64,000 nt of DNA from JBCAWW01 sp045106675 (lineage in GTDB: Bacteria; Bacteroidota; Bacteroidia; J057), in contig JBGCFA010000011.1 in assembly GCA_045106675.1 (NCBI GenBank), forward strand, positions 1 to 64,000, in the 5' to 3' direction. The position numbers and the translations under genes were made by a program. Shown here one piece after another: positions 27,800-36,898 of this stretch. Position 1 is the stretch's first letter, and each line of letters starts with the position of its first letter. The notes beneath the pieces are model-generated. The model was given only the letters and a program-made list of their open reading frames with translations. It was not told the origin of the DNA and did not search any database.

Positions 27800-27832
27800 T
27801 GCCTACAGATCATAGATTTGTAGGCATTTTTT
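27800..27832 (+). terminator. Terminator of tRNA-Arg
   Basis: TGCCTACA (27800-27807) pairs with TGTAGGCA (27819-27826), followed by six T. Confidence 0.85.
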
Positions 27833-27969
27833 ATTTAGATGTTTCTAAATCCATACCAACCGCGTTGGAGCTCTCTTTAAGAGGATTCTCCACCTAAAGT
27901 ATACTTTTCTTCGTGATTAAAGAACCATGTTTGGAAGAAGACTTCGGTGTGAAAACCCTTTAGAACTAT

Positions 27970-28000
27970 CAAAAACGACTCATATCACAATTTGAGTCGT
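27970..28000 (-). terminator. Terminator-like hairpin facing the - strand with no gene in front of it
   Basis: On the - strand ACGACTCA pairs with TGAGTCGT around a 10-nt loop and is followed by TTTTT (27974-27970). The nearest gene on that side (from 28076) is on the + strand, so no annotated - strand transcript ends here. The rest of the gap from 27833 to 28075 shows nothing recognisable. Confidence 0.5.
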
Positions 28001-28075
28001 CGCATATTATGATTTGCAGCGGTAAGCCTTGTGCCTAGCTCCATCTTGCGGAGGTATCACAATAAACTTATCCTT

Positions 28076-29215
28076 ATGAATTTGTTTCGTTTAATCATCA
28101 TCCTATCTATCCTAGAGTTAGGACTTATTATTTCTCAGACCGCTTATGCGCAATCTCCTTTCTTTAGCTTTCAAGGAGAAGGCGTCACGGTTTCCCTCGC
28201 TACTAAAATGGAGGAGGCTAAAGTAAATGGCATCTCTTATTATATCATGCAGGAAGCGGCCGAAGACACGAGCTTTCAAATCGGTTACCGTGATCTTGAA
28301 AACCAATTGCCTGTTGAAATGACTACCCAGTTTCAAGTAGGTAGCATGACTGTTCCTTTGGTACATTTTGCGGTATTGCGTGCTGTCGAGGAGGGCTTAG
28401 TTGATTTGGACGCCTTGGCGAACGATTATCTCCAGCGCTGGCAAATCCCTTGGAGTCCACTGGCTATTTTTCGACCTGTCGCAGTGAGGGATTTACTCCA
28501 ACAAAACTGCAAGTTCAATTTAGGCAGCAAACCGCGTGGTTACGTTCCGGGAACCGAGACTCCTACTCTCATCCAAATCCTCAAGGGGGAGGCTCCCTCG
28601 CAAGAAAAAGCGGTAAAACTGATCAATGGCTACAATCTCAGAGGAAATGGTTCTTTTGCCAATGTGATGATCCTACAACTCTTGCTCGAAGATATTTATC
28701 AAGAAGATTTGGCGACGATCATCCAACGGCAAGTATTGACGCCACTGGAGATGAATCATTCCACTTTTGCTGCCGAATTAAGCCCCGAATCTCAACAAAC
28801 CGCTTCCGTTGGCTACGATAAACAAGGCGTGCGTATCGAAGGCGATCGTTGGGTTTTCCCAGAGTTAGGCGCTGTGGGCTTATGGTCTACTCCTGAAGAT
28901 TATGCCAAGTTTGTTGGGTATATCATCGAAGCCTCAAAAGGCAAGGACAATCGTTTTTTGAGTCAAGAGATGGCATTAGCTGGTTTGACGCCTAATAAGC
29001 AGAATCGAGGACTAATCTTTTATAACAACTATGGGCCTTATTGGGGAGGCGCTAGCATGGGATTTCGCACTCAATTTAAAGCCAATGTCGAGGAAGGCTG
29101 GGTTGCGGTTTGCTTTATGAACTCCCATGAAAATTGGCCTTTTATGAATGTGGCCCTCGGCGCTGCCGAACGCTATGCTAGAGCCCAAGCTGCTGATATC
29201 TCCACTTCTAAATAA
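28076..29215 (+). CDS. Exported beta-lactamase-fold protein, probably catalytically inactive
   Basis: I place the start at ATG 28076 (379 residues with signal peptide ending TAYAQ). The fold of the serine beta-lactamase / class C family is visible: FQVGSMT near 87-92, AVEEGLVDLDA, LTPLEMNHSTF and LWSTPEDYAKFVGYI. The SxxK motif reads Ser90-Met-Thr-Val93, so the general-base lysine is gone. The usual YxN reads Phe194-Ala-Asn196, so the catalytic tyrosine is gone too. It may be a binding or regulatory pseudoenzyme in the periplasm. It is followed after 8 bp by a YceI-type gene. Confidence 0.8.
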   Translation: MNLFRLIIILSILELGLIISQTAYAQSPFFSFQGEGVTVSLATKMEEAKVNGISYYIMQEAAEDTSFQIGYRDLENQLPVEMTTQFQVGSMTVPLVHFAVLRAVEEGLVDLDALANDYLQRWQIPWSPLAIFRPVAVRDLLQQNCKFNLGSKPRGYVPGTETPTLIQILKGEAPSQEKAVKLINGYNLRGNGSFANVMILQLLLEDIYQEDLATIIQRQVLTPLEMNHSTFAAELSPESQQTASVGYDKQGVRIEGDRWVFPELGAVGLWSTPEDYAKFVGYIIEASKGKDNRFLSQEMALAGLTPNKQNRGLIFYNNYGPYWGGASMGFRTQFKANVEEGWVAVCFMNSHENWPFMNVALGAAERYARAQAADISTSK

Positions 29216-29223
29216 ACCTCAGC

Positions 29224-30627
29224 ATGATACGTATTGCAATCCTCCTCATCAGCCTTGTTTGGGCTGGACAAGCCAAGCCTGACAGAAGTGAGTCTTCGGA
29301 AAAACTGATCGTTTTTATACAAGCCGAAAAAGACCAAGATTTTAGCACCCAAACGCTGCCTCAACTCAAAAATTACTGCCAGCGCAACCAAATAGAACTA
29401 CAAGTAAAAGCGGCCAAAGATGGTTTGCCCGCTGAGATCAGTAGTACACCGGCGATGATATTTCAGGCAAATAATAAGCGTTTAGTCTATGCCGGAAGAT
29501 ATCGACAGTTTAGCAGCATCGAGAATTTTATCCGGACGAGTCGTTTTCGTAACCCTAGTGAGGATGCGTTCTGCAAGGCAGACGCCTGGCTCAAAGAAGA
29601 TGGGCGAACTAAATTGATGGTCGTTAGCAAAATTACTGATCTAAAAGGCAGTTATCCCGCAGATTATGAGGCGGAGCGTTTTGCGAAGCAAGCCCAAAAA
29701 GGAATCTCGAAAGGCTTACAAGCCTTTAGGACGAAAGCACAAGCCTGCATCACTCAGACTGACCGAGTCTTTTATCTAGATTTCCATCCTTATCGTTCCG
29801 AGAACGGTCAATTGTATCTCAGTATAGAGTTGTATAGCCAATTTAGCTGTATTGAGCCAATATATGCTCAGGACGCAATGCAATTTGCGGATAATGATTG
29901 GGAGGGAGCCTTTGCTGAGGCGAGTAAACTATTATCGGCACAGATTGAGGAGACGCTGGTTAATTCTCGAATCGGAGACGCACTGAGTTCGGTTTCCAAA
30001 GAGATACCGATTGCTACTTGGGATGAGCTCGGCCTAGCGTTCCCCGCAGGGATAAAAAGTGAAACTCCGCTCTCTACACCGCTGACTAAATTGGGAGGCA
30101 AATGGAGCTATGTGGGTGCGCCTGACCCTAAGATTCCCGCTTTGAGCTTTCACTTTCAAGCTCCGCTCGAACGATACGCTGGCGAAATCTCCCAAATCCA
30201 AGGTGAACTAGATTTCGATGAGGGAAATAGACTACTCGCTGGAAACTTCTCGGTCGATGTCAATAGCCTAAGTATGGGCATGGCTGATCTCGATGAAAAA
30301 GTCCTACGCAAATATCTCAAAGCGAAAAAATATCCTTTAGCAAGCTTTGCCTTTGATCTGAGCGAGAGTCCGATAAGTCTCACCAATACTCAACAGATGC
30401 AGGCAATCAGAGGAAGCTTCACTTTGATGAATCGCAGCATCGAATTACCGATGCAAACTCGGTTTCAAATGATCACAGATGATGCCGGGCAAGCTCAGAT
30501 TTGGGCAAGTGGCCAGTTTCAGCTACGTATCACCGAAGATTTTGATATCGAAGGCCCTGATGGACCTAGCCCTAACCGTGAAACCATGATTTTTTACTTC
30601 TCAATTTTACTCAAGCAACAAAACTAA
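29224..30627 (+). CDS. Exported two-domain protein with C-terminal YceI domain
   Basis: The protein has 467 residues. A signal peptide (MIRIAILLISLVWAGQA) precedes a domain of about 90 residues with a thioredoxin-like strand order (KLIVFIQAEKDQDFSTQTL, TPAMIFQANNKRLVYAG) but no CXXC. A middle region (about 110-260) has no match I know. The last 190 residues are a YceI-like lipocalin (LSFHFQAPLERYAGEI, LDFDEGNRLLAGNFSVDVNSL). YceI proteins bind long isoprenoid or lipid ligands. It lies 8 bp after the pseudo-beta-lactamase gene and 5 bp before a second YceI gene, so all three form an operon. Confidence 0.75.
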   Translation: MIRIAILLISLVWAGQAKPDRSESSEKLIVFIQAEKDQDFSTQTLPQLKNYCQRNQIELQVKAAKDGLPAEISSTPAMIFQANNKRLVYAGRYRQFSSIENFIRTSRFRNPSEDAFCKADAWLKEDGRTKLMVVSKITDLKGSYPADYEAERFAKQAQKGISKGLQAFRTKAQACITQTDRVFYLDFHPYRSENGQLYLSIELYSQFSCIEPIYAQDAMQFADNDWEGAFAEASKLLSAQIEETLVNSRIGDALSSVSKEIPIATWDELGLAFPAGIKSETPLSTPLTKLGGKWSYVGAPDPKIPALSFHFQAPLERYAGEISQIQGELDFDEGNRLLAGNFSVDVNSLSMGMADLDEKVLRKYLKAKKYPLASFAFDLSESPISLTNTQQMQAIRGSFTLMNRSIELPMQTRFQMITDDAGQAQIWASGQFQLRITEDFDIEGPDGPSPNRETMIFYFSILLKQQN

Positions 30628-30632
30628 ATACA

Positions 30633-31184
30633 ATGAAAATTTTCAAATCCTTTTTTACGATCTCTTTGTTCATCCTTGCTGGTCTTTGTTCTGTCTTTGT
30701 TGGCTTTGAGAGCAATGGACAAACGCCAGGTACGATCGAGTTTATCGGCGATGCAGGTTCTCCCACCAAGCTGACTTTTGAGCGTTGGAAATTCACCAAA
30801 ACCTTAATCCCCGATGGTATTATCGAAGCAATCGAAGTCTCGCTTGAGATCAATACCTCAAGTTTACAAAGCAGCTGGAAAGAACTTGAAAAGAGCCTCA
30901 AAAAGAAGAAGAACTACTTTTACATCAAGAAGTTTCCAGTTGCTATAGTGAAAATCAAAGGTGCTCAAAAACGCGATGACGGTCGCTATCAAACAGACGC
31001 CTTGCTCACATTAAAAGGTGTGACTAAGGTTGTCCCATTGACTTTTAGTATCGAAGGCAATCACGTCATCGGTGAAGGAGTGATTATGCGTCGTGAGTTC
31101 AATATTACGGGAGATGGTCCTAAAGATGAGGTGCCCCTAAGTTTTGACGTTTACTTGCCGTTGACGGATTCGAGTTTAAAATAA
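30633..31184 (+). CDS. YceI-family periplasmic protein
   Basis: The protein has 183 residues with an N-terminal signal peptide (MKIFKSFFTISLFILAGLCSVFVGF). The remainder is a YceI lipocalin-like barrel: GTIEFIGDAGSPTKLTFERWKF, LEINTSSLQSSWKELEKSL and LTLKGVTKVVPLTFSI. It is the last gene of the three-gene operon. Its 3' end overlaps the converging ComEA-like gene by 34 bp (31151-31184), so there is no room for a separate terminator. Confidence 0.85.
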   Translation: MKIFKSFFTISLFILAGLCSVFVGFESNGQTPGTIEFIGDAGSPTKLTFERWKFTKTLIPDGIIEAIEVSLEINTSSLQSSWKELEKSLKKKKNYFYIKKFPVAIVKIKGAQKRDDGRYQTDALLTLKGVTKVVPLTFSIEGNHVIGEGVIMRREFNITGDGPKDEVPLSFDVYLPLTDSSLK

Positions 31185-32035
31185 ACCATGAGTTCTTCTA
31201 GGCCGCGTGGCGGAACGAAGGAAAGTTGTGATACTTCTTCCCATTGATCGAAGCGGCCGATCTGTTTACGGGCGATGAGGAGGCTATCGGCCAAGTCTTT
31301 GTCCCAGAATGCCAGTCGTTGGATTTGCCAGCGGCTGGCTGTGTTTATTGAGGACTGAATAGGAGAAGGGGGGAGCATGGCCGTCAAGAAGGGCTTCATG
31401 CGCTGGAAGTTTTCTTCGTTGAGGCCATAAACTGAGCGCAACTGATCCACATGATAATAGTAGCCCAATATCTTGCGGTATTTGAGAATACGATTGGCGA
31501 GGGTGGGGCCAATGCCGGGCAAGGCATCTAATTGCGTACTGTCGGCTTGATTGAGATCTATGATGGCAGTTTGAGTGGTCTTACGATTCCGATAGCGAGT
31601 TTTTTGATAAGGACTTTTTGACTTTCGTTTTGCATAGTGGGCTTTTCGCTGCGGTCGCAGAACGATAGAGGTTTCCATCCAAAGATTTGCTTGGATACGG
31701 GCAAAGGTTTCAGCTTTGAGACCGTAGACTTTTTGGAGATCATCGATACTCTCAAAACCTCCTCTAGTGCGCCGGTAGCGAACGATGCGATCACTCAGCT
31801 TTGCTCCAATGCCCGGCAGTGAATCCCAAGTCGCTTTATCGGCTTGATTGATCTCCACACAGGGAGGCTGATAAGTGGCTGCAAATACGGGGAAATTTTT
31901 GAACGGAAGCGTTCCCGCAGGGGGAGGCTGAAAATGCTGATAGAGCCTCGCTCCTGACCAAGAAATGAGCATAAAGAGCATAAGGAGTCCGAAGCCTCGG
32001 TTTTGCCGACGGCTAAATGGATAAGAGAAATTCAT
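31151..32035 (-). CDS. Membrane-anchored helix-hairpin-helix (ComEA-like) protein
   Basis: The protein has 294 residues. One N-terminal membrane helix (FGLLMLFMLISWSGARLY) precedes two clear HhH modules, at about 57-105 (INQADKATWDSLPGIGAKLS) and 155-205 (LNQADSTQLDALPGIGPTLA), and a third degenerate one. Such proteins bind DNA non-specifically; ComEA does so during natural transformation. The stop region overlaps the YceI gene on the other strand, and the start lies 15 bp after the PAS-kinase gene on the same strand. A role in DNA uptake is possible, but no other com genes are near. Confidence 0.85.
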   Translation of the reverse strand: MNFSYPFSRRQNRGFGLLMLFMLISWSGARLYQHFQPPPAGTLPFKNFPVFAATYQPPCVEINQADKATWDSLPGIGAKLSDRIVRYRRTRGGFESIDDLQKVYGLKAETFARIQANLWMETSIVLRPQRKAHYAKRKSKSPYQKTRYRNRKTTQTAIIDLNQADSTQLDALPGIGPTLANRILKYRKILGYYYHVDQLRSVYGLNEENFQRMKPFLTAMLPPSPIQSSINTASRWQIQRLAFWDKDLADSLLIARKQIGRFDQWEEVSQLSFVPPRGLEELMVYFKLESVNGK

Positions 32036-32050
32036 GATGATTGTGTTTTC

Positions 32051-35000
32051 TTAGTTCGGGTTGATGGGAATGTCTTTGGGAAGGGTGAAATTGATGGTTG
32101 TGCCAATCCCTTCTTCGGATTGGAGTTCGCAAGTGCCATTGAGCTTTTCAATGGCGCTTTTGACAATATATAGGCCAAGGCCAGAGCCTTTGGACTTAGT
32201 AGTGCCACGATAAAACATCTCAAATACGCGGTGCTGTAATCGCGATGGGATGCCGAGGCCGTTGTCTTCTACTCTAAAATGTACCCGATCTAAATTTTCG
32301 TGGGCACTTACTCTGACAAAAGGCTTGTCAGATTGAGGGTTTTGATAATTGATGCTATTGACTAAGAGGTTTTGAATCACTGAAATCAATACCTTTTTGT
32401 CAGTTTTAAATCCATTGGCGAGGTGGATATCAGTAACAAAATTGATTTTTTGAGACTTAGGCTGATGCATAAGACTATTGATAATCTCGCCGACAGTTTC
32501 TGTAAGATTGATCGATTCTAGATGAAGTTTTGCTTTATTGATGCGAGTGACGTCGATGAGATCAAGGAGGATGTCATCTAGTCTTTTGGTGCTTTTGGCA
32601 ATCAGATCGAAATAATGAATTGCATTTTCACTTTGGACTTCGTCGCGCGCGATATTGGTGAGACCAATGATAGAAGCGAGCGGTCCTTTGAGATCATGAG
32701 AAGCTTTATAGACAAAAGCGTCTAGCTCATTATTTTTGTCCTGTAGCTTGATTTCGGTTTTCTTACGATTCGTGATATCGGTGATGATGGCAATCGTACC
32801 GATAGAGTCGCCATTGGAATCGACATATGGAGCGCCTGCAACTAGTACCCATATGACATCTCCGTTAGATTTGCGCAATCGCATTTCATACTGATCAGAA
32901 ACACCTTGGCTACGCAAAGCTGATTTGGCTTTGATCAAAGCGACGGTTTCGTCATCCACGCCTAAAAGTACCTCGTATGATCGATGTCCTAGCAGTTCGG
33001 TAGTATTCATACCTAATATTTCTGCCATACGATCATTGACAAAAAGAATCGTTTCGTCATTGTCCGTCAGGATCAGACCTTCGTTCATACGTTCCACCAG
33101 CGTACGATATTTTTGTTCACTTTGACGGATGGCGGCCTCATTGTGGAGTCGCTCTGTGATATCTCTGGCCACTCCTACAAGGTAATCTCGATCAAAGATA
33201 CTTACCGCACCTATGTTGACTTCGACGGGGAAGGAACTACCGTCTTTGCGGCGATGTCGACCGATATAGATAGAAGAACCCGTTTCTGTAAGGCGCATCA
33301 CATCCTCTGTCCCTAAAGGATTGTGTTGCTCTAGGGTAATCGAAAAATCGTAGAGTTGAAGACTACGCATTTCTTGACTGTTGTAGCCTAGGCTATCAGG
33401 CATACAATCGTTGAAGTCCAGTACTTTACCCGTTTTGGGGTCAAGGACGAAAATCGCATCATTGGATTGATTGATCAGACTTCTAAAGAGGCGGAGTCTA
33501 TCTTCGGCGGCTCTTCTTTCGCTGATATCACTAAGGTGGAGGATTGCAGCAGATTCACCATCAAACTCGATTTGGCTGCCCCTAATCTCAATAGGAATAC
33601 TTTTGCCATTATTTGCTAAGGCAAAGGTTTCCATGTATTGGATATCCCCTTTGACCATTGCATCGAATTTCATTTTTGCTTCGATTTGGTGTTCGTCAGG
33701 GACGAGATCTATAAATTTAAGGGTCGAAAGAGTTTCTATATTTTTTTGATAGAGTCGACAAACTGCTGGATTAGCGTCTCTGATTTGACCCTTGAGATTG
33801 GTAACAAATACCCCTTCTGGTGAACCATTGAATAGATCACGGAAGCGCTGTTCGCTATGGATCAATTGTTGTTCCCTGGTCCTTTGCTCAGTTACTTTTT
33901 CAAAAAGCATCCCAAGATAGCTACCTGGTAGTGGGATGAATTTAGTACGCCAGTATTGAGGTTGTAGATTACGGTCATGGTAAAGCATGTTTTCGATCAA
34001 CATGGGCTCCCCACTCCGTATTACTTTGGCCATATTTTCAGGCACCTTGAGCATGCGCCAGTGAGGCATGACTTCATCTATAGACTTGCCAGCAATACGA
34101 GTAGCAGTCTTGCCAATAAGTTGTTCTGCGTGAGGGTTACAGTTGATGAAACGTAAACTAGCGTCGTTTTCTGTGTCCTCCATATGAAGCAGCATCATAC
34201 CAATATCAGCTGCTTCAAACATATCGGAATAACGGCCAATACGTTGATTAAACTCAATTTTTTCAGTTATGTCTCTTAAGGTGAGCATAACACGGTAATT
34301 GCCACCAATGATAACCTTTTTGGCAGTTGCCTCGATTTCTATCCATTCTCCTCCCTTTCGGACCAAGGTACAAGTTAGGCCTTGGTGCTGAGTTGAATCA
34401 TCTTGTGTAAGAAGTTTTTCTAAATCATCAGATTGGGGGAAGGCATTGAGACTAAGGAGTGATTTCTCTTTAAGCTCTTGAGGTGTATAGCCCAAAATAT
34501 CGGAAGCTACCTGATTGGTTTCGTACGCACTGAAGTTTTGAGTATCAAGGATAATGAGCCCATCCGTAACGGTATTGAAAATTTCTCGATAGTTTTGTTC
34601 GGATTGATTGAGGGCTTGCTCTACTTCAATATTATTGGTAATGTCTCTAATGATCGCTAATATCTTTTCCTGTTCAGGAACGGGCACAATCCTGAGGTCA
34701 TAATATTGATTGCTTCCTTGGACGAGAGTCATGAACTCCATTTGCTGGATGTTACCAGAAATGATGGAGGATTCAAGCATTTTTTCAGCTTCCTTTTGCT
34801 TAGTATTAGACATTACTTGTCTGCTAAGGGCGCTAAAATGTTCGTCCAAAAACTGTCCAACAGGTTGTAGTTCCTTGAAATGATTAGGGGATCTTAAGGA
34901 AACTATTTTGCCATTATAATCAAGGCTGATAAATACATCTGGTATTGCCTGAAGAAAGGAGTCCGGTAAGTAAGTATTGGCACTATGCGCAAGGATCGGG

Positions 35001-35869
35001 GCAACTCTCAGTGTTGACCGAAGGAGATAGGCATAATGAGAGCCTAAGTCAAGCTTACGCATCTGTAGTTCAATCTCGCTTCCATCTCTGAGGGCAATTG
35101 AACGTTCTTCTATGTGGCCCGGATTTTTGAGATGGACGATTAGAAATGAAGAGGTAAGGTCAAATAAGCCTAGGAGGTTTTCGGCGGTAAGAGGTGCAGA
35201 GTTTGTTTGACCGCTATAAAACTCTTCTCCTGCTCGATTGGCATAGAGAACTTGTCTACCATTGGTGTCGATCAGAAAGGTCGCGATTGCTGTATGGTCC
35301 AACATCTCGTCAAGCAAGATTCCGGCCTCTTGAATACGTTTTTGACCAGATTCTCTTAACCATAAATAAAGCCCTGAGGCAATAGTCGCAGAGCTAATCA
35401 GTAGGATAAAGAGATTGGGAGGGACTTGGAATCTGCTAAAGGCTAGTGAACAAAGCGTGAAGAGCAAAATACTCGCCATCCCAAAAATCGCAAAATCACC
35501 AAGCCGTTTAAAGGATAAGGCAAACAAGACTTGAATGACCAATAGTATCCCCGCAAAGCCAAAATTAAGCCCATTGAGATAAGCCAAAAAAATCAATGCC
35601 AAATAGACGAGAATAAATACCAAGAAGGCGATCTCAGGTAGATTTTTTCGGGTCCATTTGTGATAGCCAGCTAATATACCCACTCCGATCCCACAACCGC
35701 CTACTATGAGAGAAACCCATAAAGGAATATTTAGTTGAGGAAATAATCTAGGCAGGCCAGGGCCTAAAATCAAGCATAGCAATCCTCCACCGATCAAAAC
35801 CATACGCAATACGTAAGGATCTTGATTTGCTGTGATATGGGCTAATAAGGATGGTCGCTTGCTTGACAT
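32051..35869 (-). CDS. Membrane histidine kinase with seven PAS domains
   Basis: The protein has 1272 residues. About seven membrane helices fill residues 20-170. Seven PAS-type domains follow, beginning near LLDEMLDHTAIATFLID, DSFLQAIPDVFISLD, YREIFNTVTDGLIILD, YSDMFEAADIGMMLL, FRDLFNGSPEGVFVT, FRSLINQSNDAIFVLD and YRTLVERMNEGLILTD. The HisKA box is YKASHDLKGPLASIIGL and the ATPase motifs are EDNGLGIPSR and KGSGLGLYIV. There is no receiver domain. It probably integrates several cytoplasmic cues and signals to an unlinked regulator. It reads into the ComEA-like gene 15 bp later. Confidence 0.9.
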   Translation of the reverse strand: MSSKRPSLLAHITANQDPYVLRMVLIGGGLLCLILGPGLPRLFPQLNIPLWVSLIVGGCGIGVGILAGYHKWTRKNLPEIAFLVFILVYLALIFLAYLNGLNFGFAGILLVIQVLFALSFKRLGDFAIFGMASILLFTLCSLAFSRFQVPPNLFILLISSATIASGLYLWLRESGQKRIQEAGILLDEMLDHTAIATFLIDTNGRQVLYANRAGEEFYSGQTNSAPLTAENLLGLFDLTSSFLIVHLKNPGHIEERSIALRDGSEIELQMRKLDLGSHYAYLLRSTLRVAPILAHSANTYLPDSFLQAIPDVFISLDYNGKIVSLRSPNHFKELQPVGQFLDEHFSALSRQVMSNTKQKEAEKMLESSIISGNIQQMEFMTLVQGSNQYYDLRIVPVPEQEKILAIIRDITNNIEVEQALNQSEQNYREIFNTVTDGLIILDTQNFSAYETNQVASDILGYTPQELKEKSLLSLNAFPQSDDLEKLLTQDDSTQHQGLTCTLVRKGGEWIEIEATAKKVIIGGNYRVMLTLRDITEKIEFNQRIGRYSDMFEAADIGMMLLHMEDTENDASLRFINCNPHAEQLIGKTATRIAGKSIDEVMPHWRMLKVPENMAKVIRSGEPMLIENMLYHDRNLQPQYWRTKFIPLPGSYLGMLFEKVTEQRTREQQLIHSEQRFRDLFNGSPEGVFVTNLKGQIRDANPAVCRLYQKNIETLSTLKFIDLVPDEHQIEAKMKFDAMVKGDIQYMETFALANNGKSIPIEIRGSQIEFDGESAAILHLSDISERRAAEDRLRLFRSLINQSNDAIFVLDPKTGKVLDFNDCMPDSLGYNSQEMRSLQLYDFSITLEQHNPLGTEDVMRLTETGSSIYIGRHRRKDGSSFPVEVNIGAVSIFDRDYLVGVARDITERLHNEAAIRQSEQKYRTLVERMNEGLILTDNDETILFVNDRMAEILGMNTTELLGHRSYEVLLGVDDETVALIKAKSALRSQGVSDQYEMRLRKSNGDVIWVLVAGAPYVDSNGDSIGTIAIITDITNRKKTEIKLQDKNNELDAFVYKASHDLKGPLASIIGLTNIARDEVQSENAIHYFDLIAKSTKRLDDILLDLIDVTRINKAKLHLESINLTETVGEIINSLMHQPKSQKINFVTDIHLANGFKTDKKVLISVIQNLLVNSINYQNPQSDKPFVRVSAHENLDRVHFRVEDNGLGIPSRLQHRVFEMFYRGTTKSKGSGLGLYIVKSAIEKLNGTCELQSEEGIGTTINFTLPKDIPINPN

Positions 35870-35922
35870 AAAAGAGGAAATGCTACTGACTAAAGCTACA
35901 AAAGATTGCGTCTAAGATAAAA

Positions 35923-35955
35923 TCCTGCCCTTCTAATTTCAGTAGAAGGGCAGGA
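35923..35955 (-). terminator. Terminator of the TraB/GumN operon
   Basis: A perfect 12-bp stem (35923-35934 with 35944-35955) is followed on the - strand by TTTTATC. It lies between the TraB/GumN stop (35992) and the PAS-kinase start (35869). Confidence 0.85.
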
Positions 35956-35991
35956 CAATTAAGTAAACGGTCAAAATCAGCCGTTTAACGG

Positions 35992-36858
35992 TTATTTTGA
36001 AATCGGTCTTAGCTTATATCCGGCAGCTCTGAGCAATTCAATTACGCCTTTTTCACCAGGTAAATGTGCTGCTCCAACTGCAATGAAGACTGATTCTTTT
36101 CGCATCATTTTTTCTAATTGAGGAATCCAATTTCTGTTTCGCTCATAGAGCAATCCCTCCAACGATTCTTCCATTGTTTCTTCTCCCATGGTCATCGTGA
36201 GCAAATCTCCTAGACGTTGTTGCCGATAAAGTGCCAACATCTGATCATATTGTTCGCAGACTTCTTCTGGACTATTGACAATTTGTAGGAGTCCTTCTAT
36301 CTGATCATCCATCGTAACACCATCTAGATATTTCATTTGCTCTTTAGCTGTCTCTAGACCAGAAATCGGTTTTTTCATTTTTTTGAATTGCCGACTGAAG
36401 TACATCTCATAGGACTCTTGTTTGGCACCCATACAATATTGGCTCGAAAAGTGCTCGGATATCATCAACGGTTTGATACGTTCGAAGGTAGGAAGAGGCT
36501 GAGAGATTGAATCTAACATGAAACTTCGTACGGCAGCCATCTCTTCAACGCTTAGAAACTGATCCAAGCTTTGATCCTTGGGGAGCATCATTGCGCGCAT
36601 TGCACTGATCATCGCCCCCATATTGAGCTTCATTTCCATGACTAAACGATCCGCTTTTTTTAAGCGTTTGCTCACGGGAGCATCAATGAAAAAAGAATCT
36701 TTAGGAATGACATGGATAGTGCCATACAAATAAGATGTCTGTTTTAGGCCATTGCCTTTGATTTCCCATAGCAATGAGTTGTACTCAGTCTCTTGAGCAA
36801 ACCCACTCAATTGCCAACAAAAAAGGCCAATAAATACTCCAATAAGGTAAATGCGCAT
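35992..36858 (-). CDS. TraB/GumN (Tiki-type) family protein, motif-complete copy
   Basis: The protein has 288 residues with a signal peptide (MRIYLIGVFIGLFCWQLSGFAQ). Both GX2H motifs of the TraB/Tiki family are present: G46-T-I-H49 in YLYGTIHVIPKD and G262-A-A-H265 in VGAAHLPGEKG. The conserved Glu75 lies in VMEMKLN. Animal Tiki proteins with these motifs are metalloproteases; bacterial members are exported proteins of uncertain function. The product probably acts in the periplasm or is a secreted lipoprotein-like factor. It follows a divergent paralogue by 40 bp in the same direction. Confidence 0.85.
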   Translation of the reverse strand: MRIYLIGVFIGLFCWQLSGFAQETEYNSLLWEIKGNGLKQTSYLYGTIHVIPKDSFFIDAPVSKRLKKADRLVMEMKLNMGAMISAMRAMMLPKDQSLDQFLSVEEMAAVRSFMLDSISQPLPTFERIKPLMISEHFSSQYCMGAKQESYEMYFSRQFKKMKKPISGLETAKEQMKYLDGVTMDDQIEGLLQIVNSPEEVCEQYDQMLALYRQQRLGDLLTMTMGEETMEESLEGLLYERNRNWIPQLEKMMRKESVFIAVGAAHLPGEKGVIELLRAAGYKLRPISK

Positions 36859-36898
36859 ACCAATTTTGACTTAATAAGGTAATCTGTCGCTCTTTGGT

